In this document: piece after piece, positions 1-8,103 of the stretch
Layout of the letters: each line of letters begins with the position of its first letter
How positions within the stretch are numbered: the stretch's first letter is position 1
NCBI RefSeq assembly: GCF_030580865.1
Contig: NZ_JAUQSY010000008.1
Location: 62,001 to 126,000 of the forward strand
Reading direction: 5' to 3'
Length of the DNA stretch: 64,000 bases
Source of the DNA: Hymenobacter aranciens
Lineage (GTDB): Bacteria; Bacteroidota; Bacteroidia; Cytophagales; Hymenobacteraceae
Translations under genes and position numbers: made by a program
Notes under the pieces: model-generated
Told to the model about the DNA's origin: nothing
The model's database searches: none
The model's input: the letters and a program-made list of their open reading frames with translations, nothing else

Positions 1-324
1 AAGGACCGGGAGCACGACGCCTGCGCCCAACGCCTGGGCGGCGACACCCAACGCGGCCTGCAGGTGAGCACCAGCCTGAGCGACGAGTCATTCAAGCACC
101 TGCTGCTGCCGCTGTGGCTCTGCGCCTACGTGTATCGCGGCCAGGTGCATCACTTCCTCATCAACGGCCAGACAGGCACGGTGAGCGGCTCGCGCCCGCT
201 CTCGGCCTGGAAGGTGGCGCTACTGGTGGTGCTGGGCTTGCTGGTGCTGGCCGGGGCGCTGTATCTGTGGAGCGAATCGAACAGCCACGGGCATTTCCGA
301 GCGGAAGTGCGGTACCGGCCGTAG
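1..324 (+). CDS. C-terminal part of a zinc-ribbon/membrane-anchored protein (5' truncated by window)
   Basis: The frame is open from base 1 and ends with a TAG at 322-324, so the gene begins before the window. The visible 107 residues contain the segment HHFLINGQTGTVSGSRP, followed by a strongly hydrophobic helix (roughly residues 76-92) and a short basic tail. This arrangement (LPLW..AY.Y.G, then NGQTG.V.G, then a TM helix) resembles the C-terminus of bacterial zinc-ribbon proteins often labelled TFIIB-type zinc ribbon or primosomal-N'-like, where the cysteines lie in the missing N-terminus. The cysteines of the ribbon are not visible, so the name rests on C-terminal similarity recalled from the family only. 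Function is unknown. Confidence 0.55.
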   Translation, partial: KDREHDACAQRLGGDTQRGLQVSTSLSDESFKHLLLPLWLCAYVYRGQVHHFLINGQTGTVSGSRPLSAWKVALLVVLGLLVLAGALYLWSESNSHGHFRAEVRYRP

Positions 325-338
325 CGAATTCGGCTGAG

Positions 339-397
339 GTGGTAGTACGAAACGGAGTTCGGCGCAGCCAATTCCGCGCAGCGGTTCGTACTACCAC
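339..397. repeat. REP-like palindrome, copy 1
   Basis: Perfect 13-bp inverted ends GTGGTAGTACGAA (339-351) and TTCGTACTACCAC (385-397) enclose a GC-rich centre. It lies directly after the truncated first gene. A second, shorter copy with the same arms is at 440-478. The form is that of a REP/BIME-type intergenic palindrome. Confidence 0.8.
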
Positions 398-439
398 TTT
401 GTCGTTGTTATAAATAGACCTGACTGCACAGGCGTCAGA

Positions 440-478
440 GTGGTAGTACGAACCGCTGCGCGGAATTCGTACTACCAC
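440..478. repeat. REP-like palindrome, copy 2
   Basis: The same 13-bp arms as at 339-397 (440-452 and 466-478) surround CCGCTGCGCGGAA. The open reading frame of the following transporter extends back through this palindrome, but the promoter-like element at 489-496 and the start at 503 show that the repeat is non-coding. Confidence 0.8.
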
Positions 479-488
479 CCCGGCACCG

Positions 489-496
489 TACCTTCG
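489..496 (+). promoter_or_regulatory. -7 promoter element (TACCTTCG) of the YfcC-family carrier
   Basis: TACCTTCG differs at one base from the Bacteroidota -7 consensus TAnnTTTG. It ends only 6 bases before the ATG at 503, so the transcript would have a very short leader or none. I do not see a clear TTTG about 20 bp upstream, where the REP copy lies. Confidence 0.45.
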
Positions 497-502
497 CCGG
501 GT

Positions 503-1849
503 ATGCCGACGCTCCGTTTCCCCCATCCCCTGGTCCTTTTGGTCAGCTTCATCATGCTGGCCGCCGCCCTCAGCTACGTATTGCCGGCCGGCAAATTCGA
601 CCGCCGCAAGGACGCGGCCACCGGCCGTGAGGTCGTCATCCCGGGCTCCTACCACCATGTGGAAGCCACCCCGGTGAGCCCGCTCGACATGCTGGTCGAC
701 ATCCCCAAGGGCCTGGCTGAGGCGGGGGCGGTGGTGTTTCTCATCTTCCTGGCCGGCGGGGCCTTCACGGTGGTGGACCAGACCGGCGCCCTGCGCCACG
801 GGGTGGACTGGCTGCTGCAACGCGCCCAGGGCCGCGAGGTGTTCGTGATTCCGGTGGTGGGGCTGCTCTTTGCCACGATGGGGGCGCTGGAAAACATGGG
901 CGAGGAAATAATTCCGCTGGTGCCGGTGCTGCTGGTGCTCATGCGAAGGCTGGGCTTTCCGACGCTCACAGCGGTGGCGGCCAGCGCGGGGGCGGCGTTT
1001 GTGGGCGCTTCGTTCAGCCCCATCAATCCCTTCCAGGTAGGCATTGCCCAGAAGCTGGCGCAGCTGCCGCTGCTCTCGGGTGGCGGCTACCGGCTGATTT
1101 TCCTGGCAATAGCCGTCACCATCTGGCTGGTGGGCACCATGCGCTACGCCCGCCGCCACCGCGTGGCCCCCGAAATCACGGCTGCCGACGTGGCGGCCGA
1201 TGCCCAAGGGGCCGGGCGGCACGGGCTGGTGCTGGGGCTCCTGCTGCTCACCTTCGGCGTGTTTGCCTACGGTGTGCTGCGCCTGGGCTGGGACTTCGAG
1301 CAGATGGCGGCGCTGTTTTTCGTGCTGGGCGTGGGGGCCGGGCTGCTGGGCGGGCTGGGCGCCACGGGCACGGCCGAGGGCTTCGTGGCGGGCTTCCGCG
1401 ACATTGCCTTTTCGGCCATTCTGGTGGGATTTGCGCGGGCTATTTTCGTGGTGCTGGAGCAGGGCAACATCGTCGATACCATCGTCAACGGCCTCTCCGC
1501 GCCGCTAGCGCACCTGCCCGTCACGCTTTCGGCCCTGGGCATGATGGCCGTGCAAACGGCCCTGCACGTGCCCGTACCCAGCGGCAGTGGGCAGGCTACG
1601 CTCACCATGCCGCTCTTCGCCCCGCTGGCCGACCTCATCGGCATGAGCCGGCAGGTGGCGGTGCTGGCCTTTCAGTACGGCGCCGGCCTGTGCGAATTGA
1701 TAACGCCCACCAACGGCACGCTCATGGCCATGCTGGCCGCCTGCGGCCTGCGCTTCGACCAGTGGCTGAAGTTTGCCGCCCCGCTCTACGGCCTGCTGCT
1801 GGCGCTGGGCGTGAGCAGCGTGGTGCTGGCCATCGCGCTGGGGATATAG
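503..1849 (+). CDS. YfcC/DcuC-family membrane carrier
   Basis: This is a 448-residue polytopic inner-membrane protein with about 10-12 hydrophobic segments. Family features are an N-terminal HPLVLLVSFIMLAAALSYVLPAG helix ending in LPAGxF, a glycine-rich GAFTVVDQTGAL stretch, the ENMGEEIIPLVPVLL segment, and the near-C-terminal pair HVPVPSGSGQATLTMP and GAGLCELITPTNGTLMAML. These match the YfcC/DcuC (C4-dicarboxylate anaerobic carrier) superfamily, whose members move dicarboxylates or amino acids. The substrate cannot be told from sequence. The frame is open upstream to 440, but ATG 503 is chosen because the earlier part lies in a REP palindrome and upstream of the -7 element. It appears monocistronic, and a 42-bp tandem array follows. 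Confidence 0.85.
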   Translation: MPTLRFPHPLVLLVSFIMLAAALSYVLPAGKFDRRKDAATGREVVIPGSYHHVEATPVSPLDMLVDIPKGLAEAGAVVFLIFLAGGAFTVVDQTGALRHGVDWLLQRAQGREVFVIPVVGLLFATMGALENMGEEIIPLVPVLLVLMRRLGFPTLTAVAASAGAAFVGASFSPINPFQVGIAQKLAQLPLLSGGGYRLIFLAIAVTIWLVGTMRYARRHRVAPEITAADVAADAQGAGRHGLVLGLLLLTFGVFAYGVLRLGWDFEQMAALFFVLGVGAGLLGGLGATGTAEGFVAGFRDIAFSAILVGFARAIFVVLEQGNIVDTIVNGLSAPLAHLPVTLSALGMMAVQTALHVPVPSGSGQATLTMPLFAPLADLIGMSRQVAVLAFQYGAGLCELITPTNGTLMAMLAACGLRFDQWLKFAAPLYGLLLALGVSSVVLAIALGI

Positions 1850-1866
1850 ATTTTCGGAAATATGAC

Positions 1867-2060
1867 CGGCACCGGTGCCGGGGCACTTCAGCACGTTCCG
1901 AAGGTCGTCGGCACCGGTGCCGGGGCATTTCAGCACGTTCCGAAAGTCGTCGGCACCGGTGCCGGGGCATTTCAGCACGTTCCGAAGGCCATCGGCACCG
2001 GTGCCAGGCCATCTCAGCACGTTCTGAAATAGCCCGGCACCGGTGCCGAGGCACTTCCGA
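1867..2060. repeat. Tandem array, 42-bp period, 4.5 copies
   Basis: Units begin at 1867, 1909, 1951, 1993 and 2035, exactly 42 bp apart. The first half contains the palindrome GGCACCGGTGCC, and the second half is close to TCAGCACGTTCCGAAGGTCG. Units one to three are nearly identical; later ones diverge, and the last is truncated. The array fills the space between two convergent genes. The period is 14 codons (2 x 21 bp), so reading frames stay open and generate false ORFs on both strands. Confidence 0.95.
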
Positions 2061-2074
2061 CAGGTTAAGCCGCC

Positions 2075-2635
2075 TTACTTCGGCGCCCCGCCCAACCCCA
2101 CGATTTCGGCAATGCGCTGCTGGCGGGTTTCGGGGCGCTTGGCTAGCACCAGCTTCAGCAGCAGGTTGCGCTTGTTGGTGCGGCTCAGGGCCTGGAAATA
2201 GCTGGCGGCCGCCGGGTGCTGCCCGAAAGCCCGGGCCAGGTCGGCGGGAATGATGAGCTCCTCGACCTCGTCGAGCAGGGTCCAGGAGCCGTTTTGCTTC
2301 GCCTTCTCGATGCTGGCCAGGCCAGCCGGGGCCATCCGGCCGGTGGCAATGAGCTGCTCGATTTTCACCTTATTCACCTTCGACCAGGTGCCGCCGGGCT
2401 TGCGGCGGCTGAAAAACTGCCGGTACTGGGTGGCGTCGATGGGCTGGGCGCGGCTGTCAATCCAGCCAAAGCACAGGGCTTCGTCCACCGCTTCACTCCA
2501 GCTCAGGGTGCGCTGGCCGGTTTGCTTTTTGTGGAAAATCACCCACACGGCCGGCTCGGTTTCGTGGTGCTGCTGCAGCCACTCGCGCCAGTGCTGCTGG
2601 CTGGTGGGATAGAAGGTGAGGGTTTCTTTTTGCAT
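2075..2635 (-). CDS. YdeI/OmpD-associated (OmdA) family protein
   Basis: This 186-residue cytoplasmic protein begins MQKETLTFYPTSQQHWREWL. It has the family pattern of a short N-terminal substrate-like module (W.I...K.TG...LS..EAVDEALCFGWIDS, residues about 30-60), the RKPGGTWSKVNKVKIEQL segment near residue 80, and a C-terminal helical part (F..L.....R). These match the YdeI/OmdA 'bacteriocin-protection' family; the biochemical role of that family is poorly known. The length is typical for the family. It is convergent with the carrier gene, with the 42-bp array between them, and its 5' side faces the 241-bp nested-palindrome element. Confidence 0.85.
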   Translation of the reverse strand: MQKETLTFYPTSQQHWREWLQQHHETEPAVWVIFHKKQTGQRTLSWSEAVDEALCFGWIDSRAQPIDATQYRQFFSRRKPGGTWSKVNKVKIEQLIATGRMAPAGLASIEKAKQNGSWTLLDEVEELIIPADLARAFGQHPAAASYFQALSRTNKRNLLLKLVLAKRPETRQQRIAEIVGLGGAPK

Positions 2636-2651
2636 AAGTTGGCTGAAATGG

Positions 2652-2892
2652 GTAGCGCTGGCTACAAAACCAAATTACGGAATAGCCGCAAAGCGGCGAC
2701 ACGTTGGTAGTTTGGGAGTAGCTGAAGCAACCAGAGCCGCAAAGCGGCGGCACCCGGCGCAGGGGTAAGTGCCGCCGCTTTGCGGCTCAAATTCATTGAA
2801 AGATGGCTCAAGCTACCAACGTGTCGCCGCCTCGCGGCTAGTCGGCAACGCGAACGACAACCGAAGGTCAACGAAGTTAACGTTCGCGCTAC
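2652..2892. mobile_element. Nested-palindrome MITE/REP-like element, copy 1
   Basis: The core matches the element at 61454-61654. An outer inverted pair starts AGCCGCAAAGCGGCGACACG on the left and is answered by a near-complement ending CGCCGCCTCGCGGCT on the right. An inner pair AGCCGCAAAGCGGCGGCAC / GTGCCGCCGCTTTGCGGCT sits between them. The right end reads GTTCGCGCTAC; the left end (GTAGCGC at 2652) is degraded. The element tip supplies the TAG stop codon (2889-2891) of the DUF1761 gene. No ORF or transposase is inside, so it would be non-autonomous. Confidence 0.75.
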
Positions 2893-3347
2893 CGCATCGC
2901 CACCATAATCAAGCTCGCCAGCGTGATGCCCACCAGGTGGTAAGCCCCCGTGATGGCCCCGTACAGAAAAGGCCGCGGGATATTCGGGTTAATGCCAATA
3001 TTAACCGTATTCGCCACCAGATACCCGAACCCGATAAGCGCCGCAAACAGCAGCCCGCCACCATAGGTATCGACGTGCAGCGCCCGTAGCAGCACAGCAC
3101 TCACCACCGTGATGACCAGCACGCACGCCGCCGGCCCGGCAATGTAGAGCGGCGACTGGTTGTCGAGCTCCTGCCCGGCCTTGCCCAGCGCCACCTTGTA
3201 GGCCTGCGCAAACAGCCCCATGTACCACAGCGCGCCCAGCACGAAATAAGCCCCGAAGGCCAGCCCCACGCCCAGCCAGCGGACGGTGCCCAAAGCAGTG
3301 AGTAATTGCGGCCCGAAGCCAGGTGCGGAAGTGAGCTGAAGCAGCAT
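2889..3347 (-). CDS. DUF1761 family membrane protein
   Basis: This 152-residue protein has four predicted membrane segments. The diagnostic part is the first helix pair: GVGLAFGAYFVLGALWYMGLF followed by a polar QAYKVALGKAGQE loop, as in DUF1761 proteins (FxLGALWY). The later helices carry LIGFGYLVANTVNIG and ITGAYHLVGITLASLIM. Function is unknown for the family. Its stop codon lies within the inverted end of the nested-palindrome element at 2652-2892, so the last residues (VAMR) may have been set by that insertion. It lies 64 bp downstream of the WYL regulator on the same strand and could be co-transcribed with it. Confidence 0.8.
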   Translation of the reverse strand: MLLQLTSAPGFGPQLLTALGTVRWLGVGLAFGAYFVLGALWYMGLFAQAYKVALGKAGQELDNQSPLYIAGPAACVLVITVVSAVLLRALHVDTYGGGLLFAALIGFGYLVANTVNIGINPNIPRPFLYGAITGAYHLVGITLASLIMVAMR

Positions 3348-3411
3348 ACCGAAAAGAATAAGAGGGTTTTGTTGATTGACCCTGCAAAATTCCGCCCCGG
3401 TACTGACAGCC

Positions 3412-4389
3412 CTATGTCAGCAGCTCTGGCTGGCTCGAAAAAAAATCGTGCGCCTGCCGGGCCAGCTCGCGCAGCTGCGCCAGCAGCGCCGGCGGCTCCA
3501 CCACCTCGATGGCCCCGGCGTAGGGCAGCAGCCAGGCCGCCAGGTAGGGCAGCGAGCCCAGGAAAAAGGTCATTTCGAGGCGGCCGTCGGGCAAACGGGT
3601 TTCGTGGGCCCAGCCGTACTGGCGCTTGGTATCGTGCAGGCGCTGGGTGGCTTCGGCGTAGGTGGCGGCGGGCCGGAAGCGTAGCACCACCTTTTCGCGG
3701 GGGCGGCGGCGGTTCTGGTCGGCCCAGTAGTGCGGCAGCGTTTCGGGGCGCGGTGCGAAGGCTTCGCCCGTGAAGCTGAGCTGCCGGATGCGGTCGAGCC
3801 GAAACTCGCGGAAGGCCTGGCGCAGGCGGCAGTAGGCCACCACGTGCCAGTGCCGCGTCAAGTACAGGCCGATGGGCTCGATGTCGCGGTTGCTGGGCGC
3901 GTCGGCGTCGGCGGCCTGGTAGAGCAGGCGCAGCACCCGCTGGCTGGCCACGGCCGCCACGAGCTGCTGGTAGATATCGGGCGCGTCGGACGCGCCCTGG
4001 GCCGGCCCCAGCACCTGGATGGCGGGGCTGAGGGTTTCGAGGTGGTCGCGGTCGGCGAGGCGCAGCACGGCGCGCAGCTTGTCCATGGCCGCGCCGCTGA
4101 GGCGGGCCGTGGGCGCGTCGGTGAGGCGGGCGGCCAGCTTCTCGGCCGTGAGCAGGGCCGTGGCCTCCTCCCGCGTAAACATGACGGGCGGCAGCCGGTA
4201 GCCCTCGGCCAGCGAGTAGCCCACCCCGGCCTCGCCAAACAGCGGCACGCCGGCCAGTTCCAGCGTGCGCAAGTCGCGGTATATCGTGCGCAAACTCACC
4301 CCAAACCGCTCGGCCAGCGCGGGCCCGCTCACCACGCGCCGGGCCTGCAGCTGAATGAGAATGGCGGTGATGCGGTCGAAACGGTTCAT
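3412..4389 (-). CDS. WYL-domain transcriptional regulator (YafY-like)
   Basis: This is a 325-residue DNA-binding protein. The N-terminus (MNRFDRITAILIQLQARRVVSG, with ALAERFGVSLRTIYRDLRTLELAGVP at residues about 25-50) is a classical DeoR/HTH_11 winged helix with an RTIYRDL recognition helix. A central WYL domain follows (RVLRLLYQAADAD, then PIGLYLTRHWHVVAYCRLRQAFREFRLDRI, about residues 140-200), and then a WCX-type C-terminal extension. WYL domains usually sense nucleotides or nucleic-acid ligands. The ATG at 4389 is preferred over an upstream in-frame start at 4461 because the HTH family starts with MNRxDR. It is divergent from the CotH gene and may regulate it or the adjacent DUF1761 gene; that is inference. 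Confidence 0.9.
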   Translation of the reverse strand: MNRFDRITAILIQLQARRVVSGPALAERFGVSLRTIYRDLRTLELAGVPLFGEAGVGYSLAEGYRLPPVMFTREEATALLTAEKLAARLTDAPTARLSGAAMDKLRAVLRLADRDHLETLSPAIQVLGPAQGASDAPDIYQQLVAAVASQRVLRLLYQAADADAPSNRDIEPIGLYLTRHWHVVAYCRLRQAFREFRLDRIRQLSFTGEAFAPRPETLPHYWADQNRRRPREKVVLRFRPAATYAEATQRLHDTKRQYGWAHETRLPDGRLEMTFFLGSLPYLAAWLLPYAGAIEVVEPPALLAQLRELARQAHDFFSSQPELLT

Positions 4390-4484
4390 GCGGGAAGTAA
4401 GCGGAACGGCATGCAAAATAGCGCCCCCCGGCGTAGCGTGGACCTTGCCCCCATCCGGCACGGCCGCCTCGTTGCATTACCTCA

Positions 4485-4516
4485 TTGTTACTCCCAACTT
4501 CCCGGGCGTATCTTTA
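4485..4516 (+). promoter_or_regulatory. Promoter of the CotH-kinase gene (TTG - 21 bp - TATCTTTA)
   Basis: TTG at 4485-4487 is followed after 21 bp by TATCTTTA at 4509-4516, close to the Bacteroidota TTTG/TAnnTTTG consensus. The ATG at 4540 is 24 bases downstream. The element lies between the divergent WYL regulator and the CotH gene. Confidence 0.6.
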
Positions 4517-4539
4517 GCCAGCGCACACTTCGCCCCTCT

Positions 4540-6177
4540 ATGAAAAAACTCTTACTGCTCCTCACCGCCCTGCTGGCGGGCCGGGCCGGCACGGCCCAGA
4601 CCACGGTGCCGTTCACGTCGTCCAACCTGCCCATCGTCGTCATCAACACCGGCGGGCGCACCATCCCCGACGACCCCAAGATTGACGCCTACATGGGCAT
4701 CATCAACCACCCGGGCGGCCTGCGCAACCGCCTTGGCGACCCCTACGATGACTACCACAATAAAATCGGTATCGAGCTGCGCGGCAGCTCGTCACAGAGC
4801 TTTCCGCAGAAGCAGTACAGCATCGAGAGCCGCGACGTGAACAACGCCGAGAAGGACACCGTGGTGATGGGCATGCCCGAGGAAAACGCCTGGATTCTGT
4901 ACGCGCCCTACAACGACAAAACCTGCATGCGCAATGTGCTGAGCTACCACATTGCCAACCGCACCGGTCACTACGCCTCGCGCACCCGCTACTGCGAGCT
5001 GGTGCTCAACGGCCAGTACCAGGGCATTTACGTGATGATGGAGAAAATCAAGCGCGACGCCGCCCGGGTCAACATCAAGAAAATTGACCCCGTCGATACC
5101 ACCGGCAACAAGCTTACCGGCGGCTACATCTTCAAGATTGACAAGCCCACCGGCACCGGCGGCAACGACGGCTGGGACTCGCGCTTCCGCTCGTCGGGCA
5201 ACAAAACCATCCGCTTCCTCTACGAGTCGCCGACCTCCGACGACCTGCACCCCAAGCAGGCCACCTACCTGCAGGCCTACGTCGACTCGGCCGAGACGGC
5301 CCTCAACGGCGCCAGCTTCGCCAACCCCGCCACCGGCTACGCCAAATACATCGACGTCAACTCCTTCATCGACTACTTCCTGCTGAACGAAGTAAGCAAG
5401 AACGTGGACGGCCTGCGCCTGAGCACCTTCCTCTACAAAAACCGCCGCAGCGACGGCGGCAAGCTGGTGGCCGGCCCCGCCTGGGACTACAACCTGGCCT
5501 GGTGGAACGCCGACTACTGCGCTGGCGACTTCGAAACCGGCTGGGCCTACAACTTCAACTCGGTGTGCCGCTCCGATGCCAACCACGTACCCTTCTGGTG
5601 GGCCCGCCTGCTGCAGGACCCCACCTACGCCAATGCCCTGAAGTGCCGCTGGACGGCCCTGCGCCACACCACCCTGCACCTCGACACCCTCAACGCCTTC
5701 GTGGATGCCAACGCCGCCCGCCTCAACGAGTCCCAGGCCCGGCACTTCCAGGCCTGGCCCATCCTGGGCACCTACACCTGGCCCAATCCGCAGCCCATTC
5801 CCAACAGCTACGCCGGCGAAATCGCAGCCCTGAAGCGCTGGCTGCGCCTGCGCCTGGCCTGGCTCGACGCCAACATGCCCGGCACCTGCACCACCACTGC
5901 TACGGTGGCCGCCACTACTCCCAGCACCGCCACCATCGCCCCCAACCCCTTCGACCGCGACCCGCTGCTGACGCTGGCCCTGGCCGCGCCGGCCGCCGTG
6001 CAGGTAGAAACCTTCGACCTGACCGGCCGCCGCGTGGCCCGCACCGACTGGGGCCACCTGCCCGCCGGCTCCATTGAGCGCCCGCTCGATGGCCTGCGTA
6101 CCCTGCCCGCCGGGCTTTATGTATTGCGCGTAACCATCGGCGCCGAGGTACTGACCCTTAAGGCCGTCCGGCAATAA
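4540..6177 (+). CDS. Secreted CotH kinase family protein with T9SS sorting domain
   Basis: This is a 545-residue exported protein. A Sec signal peptide (MKKLLLLLTALLAGRAGTAQ) precedes the CotH domain. The domain shows GIELRGSSSQSFPQKQYSIE (about residues 80-100), the conserved EENAWILYAPYNDKTCMRNVL, GQYQGIYVMMEKIKRD, and NEVSKNVDGLRLSTFLYK with AGPAWDYNLAWWNAD. CotH-type proteins are atypical secreted kinases that phosphorylate surface proteins. The C-terminus (IAPNPFDRDPLLTLAL ... LPAGLYVLRVTIG ... KAVRQ) is a type A T9SS sorting domain, so the mature protein should be exported through the outer membrane. The start is fixed by the signal peptide and the promoter; the frame is open upstream to 3730 but antisense to the WYL regulator. 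Confidence 0.92.
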   Translation: MKKLLLLLTALLAGRAGTAQTTVPFTSSNLPIVVINTGGRTIPDDPKIDAYMGIINHPGGLRNRLGDPYDDYHNKIGIELRGSSSQSFPQKQYSIESRDVNNAEKDTVVMGMPEENAWILYAPYNDKTCMRNVLSYHIANRTGHYASRTRYCELVLNGQYQGIYVMMEKIKRDAARVNIKKIDPVDTTGNKLTGGYIFKIDKPTGTGGNDGWDSRFRSSGNKTIRFLYESPTSDDLHPKQATYLQAYVDSAETALNGASFANPATGYAKYIDVNSFIDYFLLNEVSKNVDGLRLSTFLYKNRRSDGGKLVAGPAWDYNLAWWNADYCAGDFETGWAYNFNSVCRSDANHVPFWWARLLQDPTYANALKCRWTALRHTTLHLDTLNAFVDANAARLNESQARHFQAWPILGTYTWPNPQPIPNSYAGEIAALKRWLRLRLAWLDANMPGTCTTTATVAATTPSTATIAPNPFDRDPLLTLALAAPAAVQVETFDLTGRRVARTDWGHLPAGSIERPLDGLRTLPAGLYVLRVTIGAEVLTLKAVRQ

Positions 6178-6223
6178 CGCAGACGCGGGGCGATTCCCGC
6201 GCCGGGGGCCTAAAACCAAAAAA

Positions 6224-6258
6224 GAGAGCCCTGCCAGCAAGTGGCAGGGCTCTCTTTT
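6224..6258. terminator. Bidirectional terminator
   Basis: The hairpin AGAGAGCCCTGCCA / TGGCAGGGCTCTCT has a short loop, an A-tract on the left and TTTTT on the right. It lies between the convergent CotH and SusE/F-like genes and can serve both. Confidence 0.85.
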
Positions 6259-6287
6259 TGCGTGGCAGCGGGCGTGGGCCCTACTTG

Positions 6288-6926
6288 CTACTCAACGACT
6301 ACGCGGCTGGTTTGCACGTACTCGCCAGCTTGCAGCTTCACGGTGTAGATGCCGGAAGCCAGGTTACCCAGTGCCAGTGCCTGGGCATTGCTGCCGGCGG
6401 CTTTGGTCATCGGGGCCAGCGTTTTCACGGTCTGGCCCAGGTTGTTGAGCACGCTGATGGCTACGGTGCTGGCAGCGGGCAGCTCGAAGCTCACCACTAC
6501 GTCGCGGCCGGGGTTCGGGAACATGCTCATCTTCAGCATGGCGGCGCTGGCAGCGCGGGTGGCCGTCACGACGCTGAACTGGTAGTCACCAGTCGTCTCG
6601 TTGAACAGGATAGTGTAGGTGTCGGCGGTGGCTACCGGGATGTTAGCGCCACCCTGAGTGCCGGTGCCGGTAGGGAATGTCGTTGAACCCCAGTTGATAT
6701 CCCAGGCGTCGTTGGCGCGGAACTTGGCTTCGCCAGCGGTCAGGGGGGTGGTCAGCGTCCAGCTGTTAGTGCTGCCGGCTACGCGGTTCATCGGCGTCGA
6801 GGCAGTCCAGCCCTGGGCAGTAGAGGTACCAATGATGCCGACGGTGGTAATTGTCTGGGCTTGTGCGGTGCCAGCAGTCAGAGCCGAAGCAACGAGCAGC
6901 GCCAGCGCAGGAGTAAAGTTTTTCAT
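6288..6926 (-). CDS. Small secreted SusE/F-like glycan-binding protein with T9SS domain
   Basis: This 212-residue protein has a clear signal peptide (MKNFTPALALLVASALTAGTAQAQ). The mature N-terminal part reads VGIIGTSTAQGWTASTPMN, then WTLTTPLTAGEAKFRANDAWDINWG, then TYTILFNETTGDYQF. This is the repeat signature of SusE/SusF starch-binding domains (KFRANDxWDxNWG). From about residue 140, MLKMSMFPNPGRDVVVSFELP ... SGIYTVKLQAGEYVQTSRVVVE is a type A T9SS sorting domain. Unlike SusE/F it has a single binding module and is routed by T9SS rather than as a lipoprotein. The start at 6926 is set by the signal peptide and the promoter at 6966-6997. It is probably a monocistronic surface or secreted glycan-binding protein. 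Confidence 0.85.
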   Translation of the reverse strand: MKNFTPALALLVASALTAGTAQAQTITTVGIIGTSTAQGWTASTPMNRVAGSTNSWTLTTPLTAGEAKFRANDAWDINWGSTTFPTGTGTQGGANIPVATADTYTILFNETTGDYQFSVVTATRAASAAMLKMSMFPNPGRDVVVSFELPAASTVAISVLNNLGQTVKTLAPMTKAAGSNAQALALGNLASGIYTVKLQAGEYVQTSRVVVE

Positions 6927-6965
6927 GTTGGGAAATGAGATTGGTTGTGGAAACAGTTTCAACTA

Positions 6966-6997
6966 CGAAATTAAAGCCTACGCCCTGATTTTTCAAA
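6966..6997 (-). promoter_or_regulatory. Promoter of the SusE/F-like gene (TTTG - 20 bp - TAATTTCG)
   Basis: On the minus strand TTTG (6997-6994) is followed by 20 bp and TAATTTCG (6973-6966), one base from consensus at the -7 box. The region is visibly AT-rich. The ATG at 6926 lies 39 bases downstream. Confidence 0.75.
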
Positions 6998-7194
6998 TAA
7001 TGCCAAGGAACATTCGGCTAATGTGCCGCCTTATTCAGTAAACGGCACGATTTATTCGACCAACGTCCTTGCTGGGGGCACGGGTGGCGCGCGGCCCCAC
7101 TACGTAAACCAGGCAATAGCTTGTTGCAAGCGCGAAGTTCGCCAGAAACACCAGCAAAGGAACAGTTTTTTGGCGTTGGCAAGGCCGGCCGGGT

Positions 7195-7431
7195 CTACTG
7201 TTTCTCCCTCACGGCGCGGTAGATGGCCAGCCGCAGACCATCGAGGTTCAGGCGAATGAGCTTCCCGGATACCTGCCTTAGTACAAGGTAGCGGGCAACG
7301 GGTGGCGCGAGGGCTGGCGGTGCCGCAGGGGGCCGCTGGTTCACTCCATTGCCTTCAGCTGCCCCGCCCCGGCGCGGGCCGCTCGGTCGGGCAGGTGCCG
7401 ACACCTGTATTTTTTTGGACGAACGGGTCAT
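7195..7431 (-). CDS. Possible small hypothetical protein
   Basis: This is a 78-residue frame starting MTRSSKKIQVSAPARPSGPRRGG. It has a low-complexity Pro/Ala-rich middle and a C-terminal amphipathic stretch (VARYLVLRQVSGKLIRLNLDGLRLAIYRAVREKQ, residues about 45-78). The DNA just upstream (7432-7500) is AT-rich, as expected of a promoter region, with a TTTG about 17 bp before TATTTAGG. I do not recognise the family. It could be a chance frame in GC-rich DNA. The rest of 6998-7194 holds nothing I can name. Confidence 0.35.
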   Translation of the reverse strand: MTRSSKKIQVSAPARPSGPRRGGAAEGNGVNQRPPAAPPALAPPVARYLVLRQVSGKLIRLNLDGLRLAIYRAVREKQ

Positions 7432-7504
7432 ATGCTACGCTAATAAGTGGTTTTCCTAAATAACAGCGGAAAACTACAACAAATCAGCGCATCCTCAACT
7501 TCAT

Positions 7505-7912
7505 TTACCCCGCCCGCAATTCCCCGGCCTGAAATACTTGCGGCAGCTTGCGCTTACGCTCCACAATCTGGTAGGAGGCGGTGCTGGTTTGCTCGTTCCA
7601 GAACACGTCGGACACCAGCCCGAAATGGCGGTAGCGGCCGGGCGGGGGCGCCACTTCCTCCACCTCGTCGCCAAAGCTGAAGGGCGGTTTTTCGGTGAGT
7701 TCCTTAAACAATTCGGGGCGCACCAGAAACTGCTGCTCGTCGTAGCGCAGGGTTATCCACTCGCCGTCGTCATCCTCAGCGATTTTTTCAAAGAGCTTGC
7801 CGATGGGCCCTACCAGCTCGAACGAGCGGCGGTTGGCGGGGTGAATGTAGCGGTAGCCATAGTCGGGGCTCCAGCCGTAGAGGCCGTAAGTAACGGGACG
7901 GGGACGGGGCAT
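7505..7912 (-). CDS. Conserved hypothetical protein (DUF6960-like)
   Basis: This 135-residue cytoplasmic protein starts MPRPRPVTYGLYGWSPDYGYRY and has an acidic middle (EKIAEDDDGEWITLRYDEQQFLV) and FGDEVEEV near residue 85. The pattern YGLY.W.PDYGY.YIHP...F...GP.GK.FE, then RY.EQ.F.V.P.LFK, then FGDEVE, resembles a short Bacteroidota family that I recall as DUF6960; the number is from memory. The C-terminus (SYQIVERKRKLPQVF) looks like a small beta-barrel module. No function is known. The gene is divergent from the GH13 gene. Confidence 0.65.
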   Translation of the reverse strand: MPRPRPVTYGLYGWSPDYGYRYIHPANRRSFELVGPIGKLFEKIAEDDDGEWITLRYDEQQFLVRPELFKELTEKPPFSFGDEVEEVAPPPGRYRHFGLVSDVFWNEQTSTASYQIVERKRKLPQVFQAGELRAG

Positions 7913-8103
7913 AGAATCGGGAAGCGAGTTGCTGGCGGATGGGCGTCAGGAGCCACTTGGAGCACGAAAGTATAACCGTTTGGGCGGCCAAATAGCTCCC
8001 CCGGCGGCCGGAAAAACCCTTCTGTAACCTTAGGGCTTCATCTCTAGTTAAGCTAGCCGGCCGGCCGACTAAAGTCGCCGGCTGCTTTTCTTTTATTCCG
8101 CTT

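Noticed and set aside
4792..6240. 482-residue ORF on the minus strand
   Set aside because: It is antisense to the CotH gene, which has a signal peptide, CotH motifs and a T9SS domain.
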